Shown here: positions 50,783 through 59,741 of the stretch, in pieces
Numbering within the stretch: position 1 is the stretch's first letter
Layout: the number at the start of each line of letters is the position of its first letter
Assembly (NCBI RefSeq): GCF_029502005.1
Contig: NZ_JAMQOT010000011.1
Location: forward strand, 49,434 to 113,433
DNA: 64,000 nt
Source: Natrinema salsiterrestre
Lineage (GTDB): Archaea; Halobacteriota; Halobacteria; Halobacteriales; Natrialbaceae
Reading direction: 5' to 3'
Made by a program: the position numbers and the translations under genes
Notes under the pieces: generated by a model
Told to the model about the DNA's origin: nothing
Databases searched by the model: none
The model's input: only the letters and a program-made list of their open reading frames with translations

Positions 50783-51705
50783 ACAGCGAGCTCATCGAGT
50801 GTCTCGTAATGCGTCCGGACAGTCGTTGGCGTGACGTTCCCGGACTCGGCGACGTCACGTTGCGTCACCCACTCCCCTTCTTCTTGCCCCGCTTTGTAGA
50901 GGCAGGCGGCCGCGAACCCGGCTGGGTGGACACCCGTCGTGACCCCCAGTTCTTCAGCCTGCTCTGCGAGCGTTCGGGCCCGCTGCCGAATCCAATCCGA
51001 ACACTCGAGGTCCGAGGCGAGTCGCGGCACGAACATACTGGGCGAGACCGGCTCGGCAGGAAGCCCCAACTCTTCGTTCAACGTTTTGTACGCGTTCGCG
51101 ACTCGCGACTCCTCCACGCGGGCCGTCTCGCTGACGTCATCCACTAACCGCGAGAGGCCGTTGCACCGGCAGGCCCCGTAGACGCTGGCCGCGGCGATGG
51201 CCTCGATGGATCTGCCACGAAGCAGATCCTCGTTCTGGGCGCTCCGGAAGAGCTGACACGCCTGGTCGCGAACCGAATCGGAGAGCTCGAGGGCACTCGT
51301 CAACCGACGCACTTCGCCCAGGCCGTGGGCGAGATTCCGTTCCGCTTTCGACCGCCAGCGGCCCCGGGTCTGCTCACGGCGCATCCGTGCGAGTCGCCGT
51401 CGCTTCTGCCCCGAGAGTTCGTTCCCCTTCGCGTCGGTGCCGCGACCGATTTCCGTCGACAAGCCGCGATCGTGGCGGGCCGCAGTAAGTGGGGCTCCCG
51501 TTCGCTCGCACTCCTCGTCGTCGTACGCACGCCACTCCGGCCCGTGATCGATGCGTTGTTCGTCGATGACCAGGCCACAGCCCTCGCAGACCGTTTCGAC
51601 CGCTTTTGTTGTGACCTGCCCGTCGCACTCGGGACACTGGTTTGATTCGCTCTCCCTCCGAACCTCTTCGTCGAACGTCGTTTCGTAGACTTCTCTGATA
51701 GCCAT
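50779..51705 (-). CDS. tfb: Transcription initiation factor TFB
   Basis: 308 residues. The zinc ribbon is QCPECDGQVTTKAVETVCEG with CGLVIDE. The B-reader region follows (PEWRAYDDEECERTGAPLTA), then two cyclin repeats, one containing GRSIEAIAAASVYGACRCNG and one containing VTTGVHPAGFAAACLYKAGQ. TFB bridges TBP and RNA polymerase. Plasmid-borne TFBs in haloarchaea direct subsets of promoters, so it may favour genes of this replicon. Confidence 0.95.
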   Translation of the reverse strand: MAIREVYETTFDEEVRRESESNQCPECDGQVTTKAVETVCEGCGLVIDEQRIDHGPEWRAYDDEECERTGAPLTAARHDRGLSTEIGRGTDAKGNELSGQKRRRLARMRREQTRGRWRSKAERNLAHGLGEVRRLTSALELSDSVRDQACQLFRSAQNEDLLRGRSIEAIAAASVYGACRCNGLSRLVDDVSETARVEESRVANAYKTLNEELGLPAEPVSPSMFVPRLASDLECSDWIRQRARTLAEQAEELGVTTGVHPAGFAAACLYKAGQEEGEWVTQRDVAESGNVTPTTVRTHYETLDELAV

Positions 51706-51747
51706 GGTTCACTCACCGAATTAGGGGATAACTCGTCCTCGCGACGA

Positions 51748-51775
51748 GCCCCTCACTCATCATGGGGCTAACAAA
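51748..51775 (-). repeat. T-tract/stem-loop element, copy p
   Basis: GCCCCTCACTCATCATGGGGC followed by TAACAAAC, about 43 bases before the tfb start. Confidence 0.5.
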
Positions 51776-51948
51776 CTCTGCGTTCCGAAGATCGGCACCA
51801 TCCGATCGGGCCTGTAGTCTGTTGAGGGGATTGGTAGCACGAACGCTTGGCCATCTCATACCGTTCAGAGCCCTAGATGGATCGAACTGACAACAGTGGG
51901 CAGTACTGCTGTAGGTCTCATCGAAAGGGACGATCAGTTGAGATGGGG

Positions 51949-51985
51949 AATCTTAATAACCCAATCGCAATTCATTATTAAGATT
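51949..51985. promoter_or_regulatory. Perfect palindrome upstream of the CDF transporter
   Basis: AATCTTAATAA (51949-51959) and TTATTAAGATT (51975-51985) are perfect 11-bp arms around 15 bp, in the 330-bp gap before the CDF gene. TTTAATAATTA (about 52017-52027) is a plausible TATA box. No gene is seen in the gap. The palindrome is a likely metal-dependent operator. Confidence 0.7.
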
Positions 51986-52049
51986 AGCTAGAAAAGATGC
52001 ATATTTCTCAGTTAGTTTAATAATTACGGCGTGGCGAGTCCACGATAGC

Positions 52050-52994
52050 ATGAGTGATCACGAGTCCGGCCACGCCCACGGCGGGTCGCATGACGACCAT
52101 AGTCACGGACACGGCACGTCCTCCACGAGCAGTCGCAAGCTGGCCGCCGTCTCCGCGATTAATCTCCTCGGGTTCCTCGCCGAACTCGCCGGCGGCCTCC
52201 TCTTCGGGTCAGTCGCGCTGCTCAGCGACGCCTTCCACATGCTGTTCGACGCGCTCGCCTACGTGATGGCCTTCGTCGCGACGTATATCGCGGACAACCA
52301 TGGTGATACAGACCGCTGGTCGTATGGGTTACATCGACTCGAGCCGCTCGCAGCCTTCCTTAACGGGCTGCTGCTCCTCCCGATGGTCGGGTTCATCCTC
52401 TGGGAGTCCTACCAGCGATTTCTCGAACCGATCGCGATCGGCACGGGGCCAACGCTCGTCATCGCTACCGGCGGCCTCCTCGTCAATATCGGCTCTGTGT
52501 ACGTCCTGCAGGGCGATGGGATGAGCCTCAACGAACGCGGGGCGTTCTACCACCTCCTCGGCGATGCCGGCGGCTCGATTGCCGTAATCGTCTCGACACT
52601 CGTTATCGAACTGACCGGCCTCCGCATCGCCGACCCGATCACGGCGGCACTGATCGCCGTGCTCGTGACGTGGTCGGCAGGCAAGGTCCTACGAGGAAGT
52701 GGTGCGATCTTCCTCCATCGGACACCGCTCGACACCGAGGACGCTCGTCAGCATCTTCGTGCGATCGATGGGGTCGAAGCTGTCGACGATTTCCACGCCT
52801 GGCAGATCTGCAGTCAGCTCACCGTCGCGACGACCCATCTCGAAACAGATGACGAGGCGAAGGCCGACGCCGAGACTGTGACCCGGCGTGCACACGAGGA
52901 ACTCACCCATCACGGCGTCGATCACGCGACCGTAGAGTTGTGCCCCGATTCAAAGAACCGACGCACGCATCTCAACGCGCATTCCCACCAATGA
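52050..52994 (+). CDS. Cation diffusion facilitator (Zn/Co/Cd exporter)
   Basis: 314 residues. A His-rich cytoplasmic leader (HESGHAHGGSHDDHSHGHG) is followed by six TM segments. Metal-site residues are visible in VALLSDAFHMLFDALAYVMA (HxxxD) and GDAGGSIAVIVS. The C-terminal cytoplasmic domain has EAVDDFHAWQICSQL and HHGVDHATVELCP, ending in another His-rich tail. CDF proteins export zinc and related ions using proton exchange. It shares a 4-bp overlap with the next gene. Confidence 0.92.
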   Translation: MSDHESGHAHGGSHDDHSHGHGTSSTSSRKLAAVSAINLLGFLAELAGGLLFGSVALLSDAFHMLFDALAYVMAFVATYIADNHGDTDRWSYGLHRLEPLAAFLNGLLLLPMVGFILWESYQRFLEPIAIGTGPTLVIATGGLLVNIGSVYVLQGDGMSLNERGAFYHLLGDAGGSIAVIVSTLVIELTGLRIADPITAALIAVLVTWSAGKVLRGSGAIFLHRTPLDTEDARQHLRAIDGVEAVDDFHAWQICSQLTVATTHLETDDEAKADAETVTRRAHEELTHHGVDHATVELCPDSKNRRTHLNAHSHQ

Positions 52995-53446
52995 CCACCG
53001 ACACCTCCCCCGCGTTCGCGACCACGGACCGATCGTCCTCGCCCATGTTCGAGATACTGGAGGCGACTCACGACGACGTGGTGGTCATTCGAATGGGGAC
53101 AGGTAGTGCGGACGGGTACGGTGAATTCTACGAATTGCTCGTCGAGAAGACGGAGAACTATGGTGTAGTGCATGTGTACGAAGAGACGCGAAACTGGACG
53201 CTGGCGACGTATCTCTCACACCTCCACGGCATCCTCCCCGACCTTCGAACCGGACCGAAGTTCGACATCGGCAGGTATTCCGCAGTCGGAGATTCCCGCT
53301 GGGCCGAACTCCTCTACCGCCAGTGGCGGACAATCGCCCCAGTCTGGCCGGTCGCCCCGGATGAGATGCGCTACTACGAACCGTCTGAACGCGGTCGAGC
53401 GCTCGACTGGGTGACGACTGGAAATGCCAATCCTGATGAGAAATAA
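52991..53446 (+). CDS. SpoIIAA-like (STAS-related) protein
   Basis: ATG 52991 overlaps the CDF stop. 151 residues. MFEILEATHDDVVVIRMGTG, then GYGEFYELLVEKTENYGVVH and LYRQWRTIAPVWPVAPDEMR follow the SpoIIAA-like fold (DUF3478-type), with alternating strands and helices. Such proteins bind lipids or other proteins; here it may assist the transporter. The link is inferred from coupling alone. Confidence 0.7.
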   Translation: MTTDTSPAFATTDRSSSPMFEILEATHDDVVVIRMGTGSADGYGEFYELLVEKTENYGVVHVYEETRNWTLATYLSHLHGILPDLRTGPKFDIGRYSAVGDSRWAELLYRQWRTIAPVWPVAPDEMRYYEPSERGRALDWVTTGNANPDEK

Positions 53447-53463
53447 TCTAACAATTGAAACAA

Positions 53464-54930
53464 ATGGCTGTTGACATCGCGATTCACGACGCGTTCGTGC
53501 TCACGGTCGACGACAGGAACCGGCTCTACGAACGCGGAACGGTACTCATCGAGGATAATCGCATCACGACTGTGCGTCCGTCTCGGGACGACGATGCGGA
53601 CATCGCAGCCGGACGTGTCATCGACGGCGACGGCAAGCTCGTGATGCCGGGACTCGTCAACGCACACACGCACCTCGAATTGACGCCGCTGATCGGCGCG
53701 TTCAGCGACCTCGATCTGCTGGAGATGATTGGCGGGATGACCGCAATCTTCGGCCACATTGCCGAGGGCGAGTACGACTACCTCACCGAGGCAGGATACG
53801 AGCTGGCCGCGCTCAATTTCCTCGCTGGCGGCGTTACCACGGTCAACTCACAGGATGTCCGCCCGAGTGAAGGCGCAGAAACGTTTGGTGAGGCGGGCCT
53901 CCGTGGGTTCTTCGGGCCGGCACTCTCCGACCTCTTCTGGGACATCCCCGTCGACGAGCAGTTTGCTCGCGCCCGGGCGTTCATCGACGAGTATCACGAC
54001 ACGTACGACGGTCGCATCCGGGCGACCATCTGCCCCCACGACGACTGGTCGTGTACTCGAGACCTGTGGGAGCGCACCGCCGAACTCGCCGCTGAGTACC
54101 CTGACCTGCTCGTTCACACCCACCTGCTCGAACTCGAGGCGAGCAATACGATGGCACGGTCGAACGGAGGCGAGGACTCACTCGACCTGCTTGACGACGT
54201 TGGCCTCCTCAACGACCGACTCGTGGCGGCCCATTTCCGCCTCGCCAACAGCGAGGACATCCGCCGGACTGCCGACGCGGACGCGTCGGTCGCGCACTGT
54301 CCGTCGATCTTCTGCTACTGGAACACGGACGGCGACGTGCAGTGGACGCCAGTGCCGGAGCTCCGCGCAGCGGGCGTCGACGTGGGCCTGGGAATTGACG
54401 ACCACTACTGGCACGATTCATACAACATGTTTGGTGAGGCCCGACAGGCCCGGCTCGCGGCCAATCTCAAGCGATCGGCCGGCCAGTACTCCTCGATGGA
54501 GCTAGTCCGAATGCTCACCATTGAGGGGGCGGAGGCGCTCGGCGTCGGCGAGGAGATAGGGAGCCTCGAACCCGGCAAGCGAGCCGACGCGATCGTCCTC
54601 GACGTCGAGCACCCCAAGTTCACGCCGCTGACTAACATTCCGGCGCACGTCGCCAACAACGCGGCGCCCGCCGACGTGGAGACGGTCATCGTGAACGGAG
54701 ACGCGGTGATGCTGGACGGCGAGGTGAAGACGATGGACGTCGACGCAGTTTCTGAACGCGTGGAAACCGCGGTCGGACGATTCGAGTCCGAAACGGACTG
54801 GGAACTCGGGATTGGCGGAAGCGACCCACCCGGCACGCTGGATACCGTCCGCGATCTGCCAAAGCGCGGCCCTGCACAGCTTCTCGGCCGCCTCGGATTC
54901 CAGTCGGTAAAGGACCGATTGCAGTTCTGA
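53464..54930 (+). CDS. Amidohydrolase of the deaminase/TrzN type
   Basis: ATG 53464 gives 488 residues. LVMPGLVNAHTHLELTPLIG has the metal-binding HxH, YPDLLVHTHLLELEASNTMA a metal His, LVAAHFRLANSEDIRRTADA and VAHCPSIFCYW the next positions, and GVDVGLGIDDHYWHDS the catalytic Asp. ALGVGEEIGSLEPGKRADAI is the standard closing motif. This family deaminates or hydrolyses adenosine-like or triazine-like rings (MtaD, SAH deaminase, TrzN). The exact substrate cannot be read. It stands alone as a metabolic gene here. Confidence 0.85.
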   Translation: MAVDIAIHDAFVLTVDDRNRLYERGTVLIEDNRITTVRPSRDDDADIAAGRVIDGDGKLVMPGLVNAHTHLELTPLIGAFSDLDLLEMIGGMTAIFGHIAEGEYDYLTEAGYELAALNFLAGGVTTVNSQDVRPSEGAETFGEAGLRGFFGPALSDLFWDIPVDEQFARARAFIDEYHDTYDGRIRATICPHDDWSCTRDLWERTAELAAEYPDLLVHTHLLELEASNTMARSNGGEDSLDLLDDVGLLNDRLVAAHFRLANSEDIRRTADADASVAHCPSIFCYWNTDGDVQWTPVPELRAAGVDVGLGIDDHYWHDSYNMFGEARQARLAANLKRSAGQYSSMELVRMLTIEGAEALGVGEEIGSLEPGKRADAIVLDVEHPKFTPLTNIPAHVANNAAPADVETVIVNGDAVMLDGEVKTMDVDAVSERVETAVGRFESETDWELGIGGSDPPGTLDTVRDLPKRGPAQLLGRLGFQSVKDRLQF

Positions 54931-55053
54931 AGCGTGCAGTCAGTGGTTACGGTCGTGGCTGCGCGCGCAGCGAAGCGAGCACGGAGCGGAGGGTGGGGTG
55001 GCGGGGTCTGGGTCGGTCCGACACACAGCAAAAAAGACGGCTGCTCCAACTGG

Positions 55054-55920
55054 CTACTCTTCCCACCACCGGCCGCGCTCCGGGAACTCGATCCTGCTCC
55101 AGCCCGTGATGGCGAGACTGCACCGTCCCTGGTACCAATTTTTCTTGACTGCTCTGAACCTGACTGTCTGCCCTTCTCGAACCACCGTCTTGCCGCTCTT
55201 CTCCCAAATCGTGAATTTCGTACGTCCGCTTTCGTCTTCGATGAGTCCGACTTGGGCGATGGCTGGGGAACTGGGATTCCAGAGTTCGATTATCTCACCT
55301 TCGACCGTCACCTCACCGACCGGGACGTCCGGCACGTCCGCGACGGGCACGATCGCCCCCGGCGCCGCCTTCAGTTCCTCGAGCGTCTCCAGCACCGCCT
55401 TCGTGACGTCCCGACCGCGCAGCACCTTCTCGGCCAGCTGCTTCGCGACGACCGCTCTCGACCAGCCGCCCTGCACTTCGTCGCTGATCCGCATCGCCTG
55501 CTCGTTGACCGCCGCGAGTTCGTCTTGCGTCAGCTTCTCCCGGGGATCCGTGCGCTCCGCCGGCGCCGGCTCGTCACGACCACACTGCTCGCTGACGACT
55601 TCTCGCGTGCGCTGCTCGCGACCGTCCTGCGTTCCCAGCTCGGCCTGGGCACTGATGCGCTCCAGTTCGGCTTCCCGCGCCCGAATGCGCTCCTCCTGTT
55701 CGAGGGTGACACCGTGAATCTGGTCCTCGCTCGTGTCTGCGATCCCGTCCGGGTGGTTCGCATCCACCTTCGCCTGCGTCTCCTGCTCGACCGCCGCCTC
55801 GAACTCCGGCGTCTCGTCGACGACCGGGAAGCCGTCTTCATCGACCGCCTGACCGCCCGCTTTCTCGAATGCCTGTTCATCGACCGAAACGACCTTTCCG
55901 CTAGCGTTGTTACTATACAT
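55054..55920 (-). CDS. OB-fold DNA-binding protein (RPA-related)
   Basis: MYSNNASGKVVSVDEQAFEK starts at 55920. 288 residues. The N-terminal half is helical and acidic with ELERISAQAELGTQDGREQR. The C-terminal ~95 residues have VTVEGEIIELWNPSSPAIAQ, LIEDESGRTKFTIWEKSGK and FRAVKKNWYQGRCSLAITGW, a typical OB fold. It resembles haloarchaeal replication-protein-A-like proteins on plasmids and probably binds single-stranded DNA. Confidence 0.75.
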   Translation of the reverse strand: MYSNNASGKVVSVDEQAFEKAGGQAVDEDGFPVVDETPEFEAAVEQETQAKVDANHPDGIADTSEDQIHGVTLEQEERIRAREAELERISAQAELGTQDGREQRTREVVSEQCGRDEPAPAERTDPREKLTQDELAAVNEQAMRISDEVQGGWSRAVVAKQLAEKVLRGRDVTKAVLETLEELKAAPGAIVPVADVPDVPVGEVTVEGEIIELWNPSSPAIAQVGLIEDESGRTKFTIWEKSGKTVVREGQTVRFRAVKKNWYQGRCSLAITGWSRIEFPERGRWWEE

Positions 55921-55929
55921 TGGAATCAC

Positions 55930-56510
55930 ACCTGATTCCGAAGGCGCTCACGCGCCGACTCCGCGATGCTACCACATCGCGGTTTTCCGATGACAACGAC
56001 CGACAGAACCATCTGCGCGCTCTCGCTCGCGCCTTCGCGAGCGCCCTACCGGGCGCGAGCGAGAGCGCGCCTGCATGAGGTGGCCCCAACCAGCACCGCG
56101 CGCCGACCCGCCCGGAGCGAGCGGCCAGCGGAGTAAGCGTGGGGGGTGAGCAGCCACGCCGCGCAACCCCTCGCGCTTACCCGCTGGCGTCGAGACCAGA
56201 TTCATTTTAGCCCGGAACGGGCGCGGGCGGTGCGGAGAGCGCCCGCACGCCCGGAATGGTCGGTCGCGAGCGACGCGGAGGGCGGCAGCGGCGAGCGGGG
56301 CGGGCCGCTACGTACACACCTGTTCAGCTGGTTGCGTCGCTCGGTGAGCCATCTACCGTCCTGGTGGACTCAGAAAGGGCGAGGCCGTCTCGGCCGTCCC
56401 CCGACCCCGCAAGCACCGCAGGCACGAGGCGCGCAGCGGCGGTCGCGGGACGTCGAGCGGCCGAGGGCTTTCGAGTGTTTTCTCTCCTACCGAATCAGAC
56501 CTGAATCTCG
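55930..56510. other. 580-bp very GC-rich non-coding stretch
   Basis: No plausible gene is seen; all open frames are Arg-rich shadows. It holds an inverted repeat, GTAAGCGTGGGGGGTG (56133-56148) against AACCCCTCGCGCTTAC (56165-56180), and purine-run repeats such as GCGAGCGAGAGCGC. A structured RNA, a partition site or a decayed origin are possible. Confidence 0.4.
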
Positions 56511-57020
56511 TCAGCTGTCACCGGCGATCAGGTCCTCGATGAACCGGAACCCGTTCACGTACGTCACCGAGTCCCCGTACCCTTCACTCGCGAGCACGGT
56601 TTCGGCCCCCTCGCCGGCCGCGATATCCGTCGTGCAGATGTACACCTCGGTCGCCGACCCCAAACTGAGATGCTGGGCAGCGAGGGCGGCGAGGGCGGGG
56701 TCGGCACGTTCAACCTCGTCGGCAGGGCGGTCGTCGGCGTTCGCGATGTACCGCTGGACGCCGTCCATCACCCGCGAGACGACAGGCTCGGAGAACTCCA
56801 GCGGCGCCGCAACCGTCGCCCACCCCTCGTCGATTGCGGCGTCGACGGGCGGGTTTTCGACATCCGGATCGTCGACGGTCAGCTCCTCGTACACCCGTTC
56901 GGGCAGGACGAAGGTGATGTCGTTTCCGCGAGCGAACCGCCGAACAGCCTTGTACCGGCTGTTCGACGGCTGTCCCATCGCGACGAACAGGCCGGTGTCG
57001 GCGATGTGGAGCCGGCTCAC
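56511..57020 (-). CDS. PIN-domain-like protein, candidate toxin
   Basis: 169 residues. LHIADTGLFVAMGQ gives the first acidic residue, LPERVYEELTVDD the second, RADPALAALAAQ the third and YICTTDIAAGEGAETVL the fourth, the order of a PIN nuclease. It overlaps the upstream HTH gene by 4 bp (57017-57020). Together they look like a VapBC-type toxin-antitoxin pair with an unusually long antitoxin. The RNA target is unknown. Confidence 0.68.
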   Translation of the reverse strand: MSRLHIADTGLFVAMGQPSNSRYKAVRRFARGNDITFVLPERVYEELTVDDPDVENPPVDAAIDEGWATVAAPLEFSEPVVSRVMDGVQRYIANADDRPADEVERADPALAALAAQHLSLGSATEVYICTTDIAAGEGAETVLASEGYGDSVTYVNGFRFIEDLIAGDS

Positions 57021-57616
57021 GCGTCGTCAGCCGCGTCGCCGTCGTCGATATCCAACTCGTCGAGTCCTGCCCCTGCCTCCTCGATGTCGTAGTGTTCGTG
57101 GACGACGGGCCGGAGCGCCTGGAGGATCATCTCCGCAGCTAGCGGCGAGATGTCCAGATCCTCGGCCATCAGGCGGTGAGTCACCTCGCCGCGCTCGCGG
57201 GCGACGGCGTAGGTGAGCGCGGTCGCGAGGCCGGCGACGCCGTGGCGGTCGATGTAGGTGTCGATGTCGGCGTCCGTCTCGCGGCGGCCGACGGCGTCGA
57301 TGAGCGCCGGCGTGATGGTGTACTCGCGGTCACCAGCAGCCGTCGTCACTGTCAGGTCGATCTCCTGGGCGGCGTACCGTCGCGGCTGCTCGTCGTCGGT
57401 GACGTCGACGACGCCGGCGTCGACGAGCCGGTTGACGTAGCTGTAGGCCGTTCCCTGTGCGAGCTCGAGGTCCTCCATCACGTCCTGGACGGTCGCTTCC
57501 CCCTCCCGAGCGAGGTACGCGTACAGCTGGGCGAGCTGTGGCTCCTCGAGGAGGTCCGCGACCGAGAGGAAGTCTTGGACGATGTCGCCGTCGGCGTGGT
57601 TTGAGGTGCGTGACAC
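57017..57616 (-). CDS. Winged-helix protein paired with the PIN gene
   Basis: A GTG at 57616 (MSRTSNHADGDIVQDFLSVA) is taken as start; it lies just downstream of an AT-rich stretch (about 57625-57655) and gives 199 residues. PQLAQLYAYLAREGEATVQD then LELAQGTAYSYVNRLVDAGV and RRYAAQEIDL is a winged helix. The C-terminal part (LATALTYAVARERGEVTHRL) is helical and may contact the toxin. It is a common haloarchaeal plasmid type (DUF7437 from memory). Confidence 0.72.
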   Translation of the reverse strand: MSRTSNHADGDIVQDFLSVADLLEEPQLAQLYAYLAREGEATVQDVMEDLELAQGTAYSYVNRLVDAGVVDVTDDEQPRRYAAQEIDLTVTTAAGDREYTITPALIDAVGRRETDADIDTYIDRHGVAGLATALTYAVARERGEVTHRLMAEDLDISPLAAEMILQALRPVVHEHYDIEEAGAGLDELDIDDGDAADDA

Positions 57617-57665
57617 GATCCGTTCTAGATTACAGTTTACAGCGAACCAGTAAAGAGTGTTGGGG

Positions 57666-58001
57666 TCACTCTGCCGGCGTCGCGACGAGATGCTCTTCGA
57701 GGTCGCGCGTCCAGTACGTCGCGAGTCCGCCCGGACTACAGCGGGCGCACAGCTGTATCGGGCCTTCCAGGTGCCCCAGTTCGACCCGGAACCGGGTGAG
57801 TGCCGCGAGCGTGTCGACGACCAGCCCACAGCCGTCACAGGCGACGTGATCGCGCTCGTCGGGATCTGGCTCCGTCTGAATCGCGCAGTCGACACAGATC
57901 GGGTGGGTGACCCGCTCGTCCTGCCCCCAGGTGTGGGCCTCGCCAGTCTCGGTATCGGGCGGCGCGTCGCAGAACGCACAGCGGACGAGGGTCTGCTGCA
58001 T
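57666..58001 (-). CDS. Small multi-zinc-ribbon protein
   Basis: ATG 58001 shares one base with the previous TGA (TGATG). 111 residues. CAFCDAP, ICVDCAI, CDGCGLV and CARCSPG form two zinc-binding pairs. The family is probably DUF7558 from memory. It is coupled to the gene upstream. Function unknown, perhaps nucleic-acid binding. Confidence 0.68.
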   Translation of the reverse strand: MQQTLVRCAFCDAPPDTETGEAHTWGQDERVTHPICVDCAIQTEPDPDERDHVACDGCGLVVDTLAALTRFRVELGHLEGPIQLCARCSPGGLATYWTRDLEEHLVATPAE

Positions 58002-58291
58002 CACTCGCCCTCCGCGTCGGCGTCGCGGCCGGCCGTCCAGCCACGGTGGAAGACGGCCAGCTGCGTCGATGAGTCGAACGCGGTACCGCTCGGCTCGTGA
58101 ACCAGAACTTGGTCCTCGGGAACCAGCGTGACGACGTCCGCGTCGACGAGGTCGCTGACCAGGCGTTGGGCCGTCGTGTCGTCGACGTCCGCCGTGTCGA
58201 CGCTGGTGGCGTCGCGGTCCTGGGCGAGCAGTTCTTTCTCGAACTGTTCGTAGTCGCGACTCGTGTCGTCGTGAGGATCGGGACCAGGCAT
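58001..58291 (-). CDS. Small acidic protein coupled to the zinc-ribbon gene
   Basis: 96 residues. DYEQFEKELLAQDRDATSVD then TTAQRLVSDLVDADVVTLVP and VLVHEPSGTAFDSSTQLAVF are a helix pair followed by strands. Stem-loop copy q lies 33 bases upstream. Not recognised. Confidence 0.6.
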   Translation of the reverse strand: MPGPDPHDDTSRDYEQFEKELLAQDRDATSVDTADVDDTTAQRLVSDLVDADVVTLVPEDQVLVHEPSGTAFDSSTQLAVFHRGWTAGRDADAEGE

Positions 58292-58323
58292 GGTGAGTCA
58301 GGCAGCGCACGCTGTCGCGCGCT

Positions 58324-58348
58324 GCACGCCTCCCGGCGCCGACAAACA
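58324..58348 (-). repeat. T-tract/stem-loop element, copy q
   Basis: GCACGCCTCCCGGCGCC followed by GACAAACAAG; a weak stem and A-tract. Confidence 0.4.
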
Positions 58349-58469
58349 AGCCGTGACGTGTAGATTCAGTACCTCTTGCTCACCCGCATCTGTCAGGATA
58401 CTGAGAAAACTGAATAGTCGCGCGAAATTCGCTACTTGTGCCAGTGCGAAGCCGTCACCGGTACAGTAG

Positions 58470-58742
58470 CTACTCGATATACTGTGATTCCCACGCTCGT
58501 CGGTCCTTGATAGCTTCTTCGCCGTCTTCCGTGATTGTGTAATAGTTTGTTCGCCTATCGAGCTGCCCTTTTTCGACGAGGCCCTTGTTGACGACGGTAT
58601 CGAGATTCGGATACAGCCGGCCGTGATTGATCTCGTCACTGTAGTACTGCTCGATCTCTTCTTTCACGTCCTGACCAGACGGTTGGTTAGCACCAGCGAT
58701 CACGTATAGCAGGTCTCGTTGGAACCCTGTGAGATCATCCAT
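58470..58742 (-). CDS. PadR-family regulator, copy 1
   Basis: MDDLTGFQRDLLYVIAGANQ starts at 58742; 90 residues. GQDVKEEIEQYYSDEINHGR then LYPNLDTVVNKGLVEKGQLD and RRTNYYTITEDGEEAI is a PadR winged helix, short and without the long dimerising helix. It is a close relative of the gene at 59290. The AT-rich 243 bp upstream hold its promoter and that of the gene at 59001, with no other gene seen. Confidence 0.85.
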   Translation of the reverse strand: MDDLTGFQRDLLYVIAGANQPSGQDVKEEIEQYYSDEINHGRLYPNLDTVVNKGLVEKGQLDRRTNYYTITEDGEEAIKDRRAWESQYIE

Positions 58743-59000
58743 GTTGTGGCAATTCAATTGTTCTAATGTTTGTTATCAGATCCGTATATGGCTGTATGTC
58801 AACGCTAGAGGCCATCTCTTTACAAGTTTCCTAGAGGGACTCACAGAGTGTCCAGCCTGTATGTTTGTCTATATGTTATATATCGGTCTCTCATGTGGAC
58901 TCCTAACTTCCGAATGTATATCCAAGAACTCATAGCACCTCCAACAGGGAATACAATTAAGCAGTATCGTATAGCATTACATATGCGGATGAAGTGATAC

Positions 59001-59276
59001 ATGTATCTGGCCGATGACCCTCGTCCCCCGCTCCCCGAGTGGATCATTGAGACGTACGCTGTCCTTTCTGCTGAGATATCGAACTCGAACACCGAAGACA
59101 GCAACCAGCAGGCCCCGTCAATCGATCGATATCGGGCGATCGATATCCTTTGCACAACTGACCAACTGACACTCGAGTCAGCGGATGCAGAGCATGCAAT
59201 CACACGGCTCCTCGAGCGCGGGTATTTTTACGAAGTCGGCGCTGAACTCCGCGTGACTCTCCCATCTGCGGAGTGA
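59001..59276 (+). CDS. Hypothetical protein between two PadR genes
   Basis: 91 residues. MYLADDPRPPLPEWIIETYA and ALLERGYF-like LLERGYFYEVGAELRVTLPS suggest a small winged-helix-like fold (IDILCTTDQLTLESADAEHA as the helical part). Divergent from PadR copy 1 and convergent with copy 2. Not recognised. Confidence 0.55.
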   Translation: MYLADDPRPPLPEWIIETYAVLSAEISNSNTEDSNQQAPSIDRYRAIDILCTTDQLTLESADAEHAITRLLERGYFYEVGAELRVTLPSAE

Positions 59277-59289
59277 AGATGTTGCTCCG

Positions 59290-59583
59290 TCACTTGGGTC
59301 CGGAGAGGAAGCCGCTCACGTACTGGTCTTCCCACTTGCGACGGGCTTCGAGTTCACGGTGGCCGCGGGCCGTGATCGTATAGTAGTTCGTTCGGCGGTC
59401 GAGTTCACCTTTCTCGACGAGGCCTTTGTTGACGATCTCGTCGAGGTTTGGGTAGAGCCGCCCGTGGTGTATCTCCTTCTCATAGTACTTCTCGAGTTCG
59501 TCTTTAATCGCGAGACCATGTGGCTCGTCCTGATCGGCGATCGCGTACAAGAGGTCACGCTGAAACGCAGTGAGATCGTACAT
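59290..59583 (-). CDS. PadR-family regulator, copy 2
   Basis: 97 residues. LTAFQRDLLYAIADQDEPHG, then AIKDELEKYYEKEIHHGRLY and DEIVNKGLVEKGELDRRTNY align with copy 1 almost throughout. Such short PadR proteins are common haloarchaeal repressors. What it controls is not visible. Confidence 0.87.
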   Translation of the reverse strand: MYDLTAFQRDLLYAIADQDEPHGLAIKDELEKYYEKEIHHGRLYPNLDEIVNKGLVEKGELDRRTNYYTITARGHRELEARRKWEDQYVSGFLSGPK

Positions 59584-59741
59584 ATATGAATGTGTGTATA
59601 TTGGCTGATGAAGGTTCTGGGATCATCCTTTGGATCTGTTGGTTCGTATCTGTTGCCCTTCTGCAGAACTGCAAAAGAGGACATAAACTCGGGAGAGACA
59701 GGGATCTACCACCGACGAGCGGCTACGCTACAGACGGTGAC

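Noticed and set aside
56146..57216. 356-residue Arg/Ser-rich plus-strand frame
   Set aside because: Composition is opposite to halophilic proteins and it is antisense to the PIN and HTH genes.
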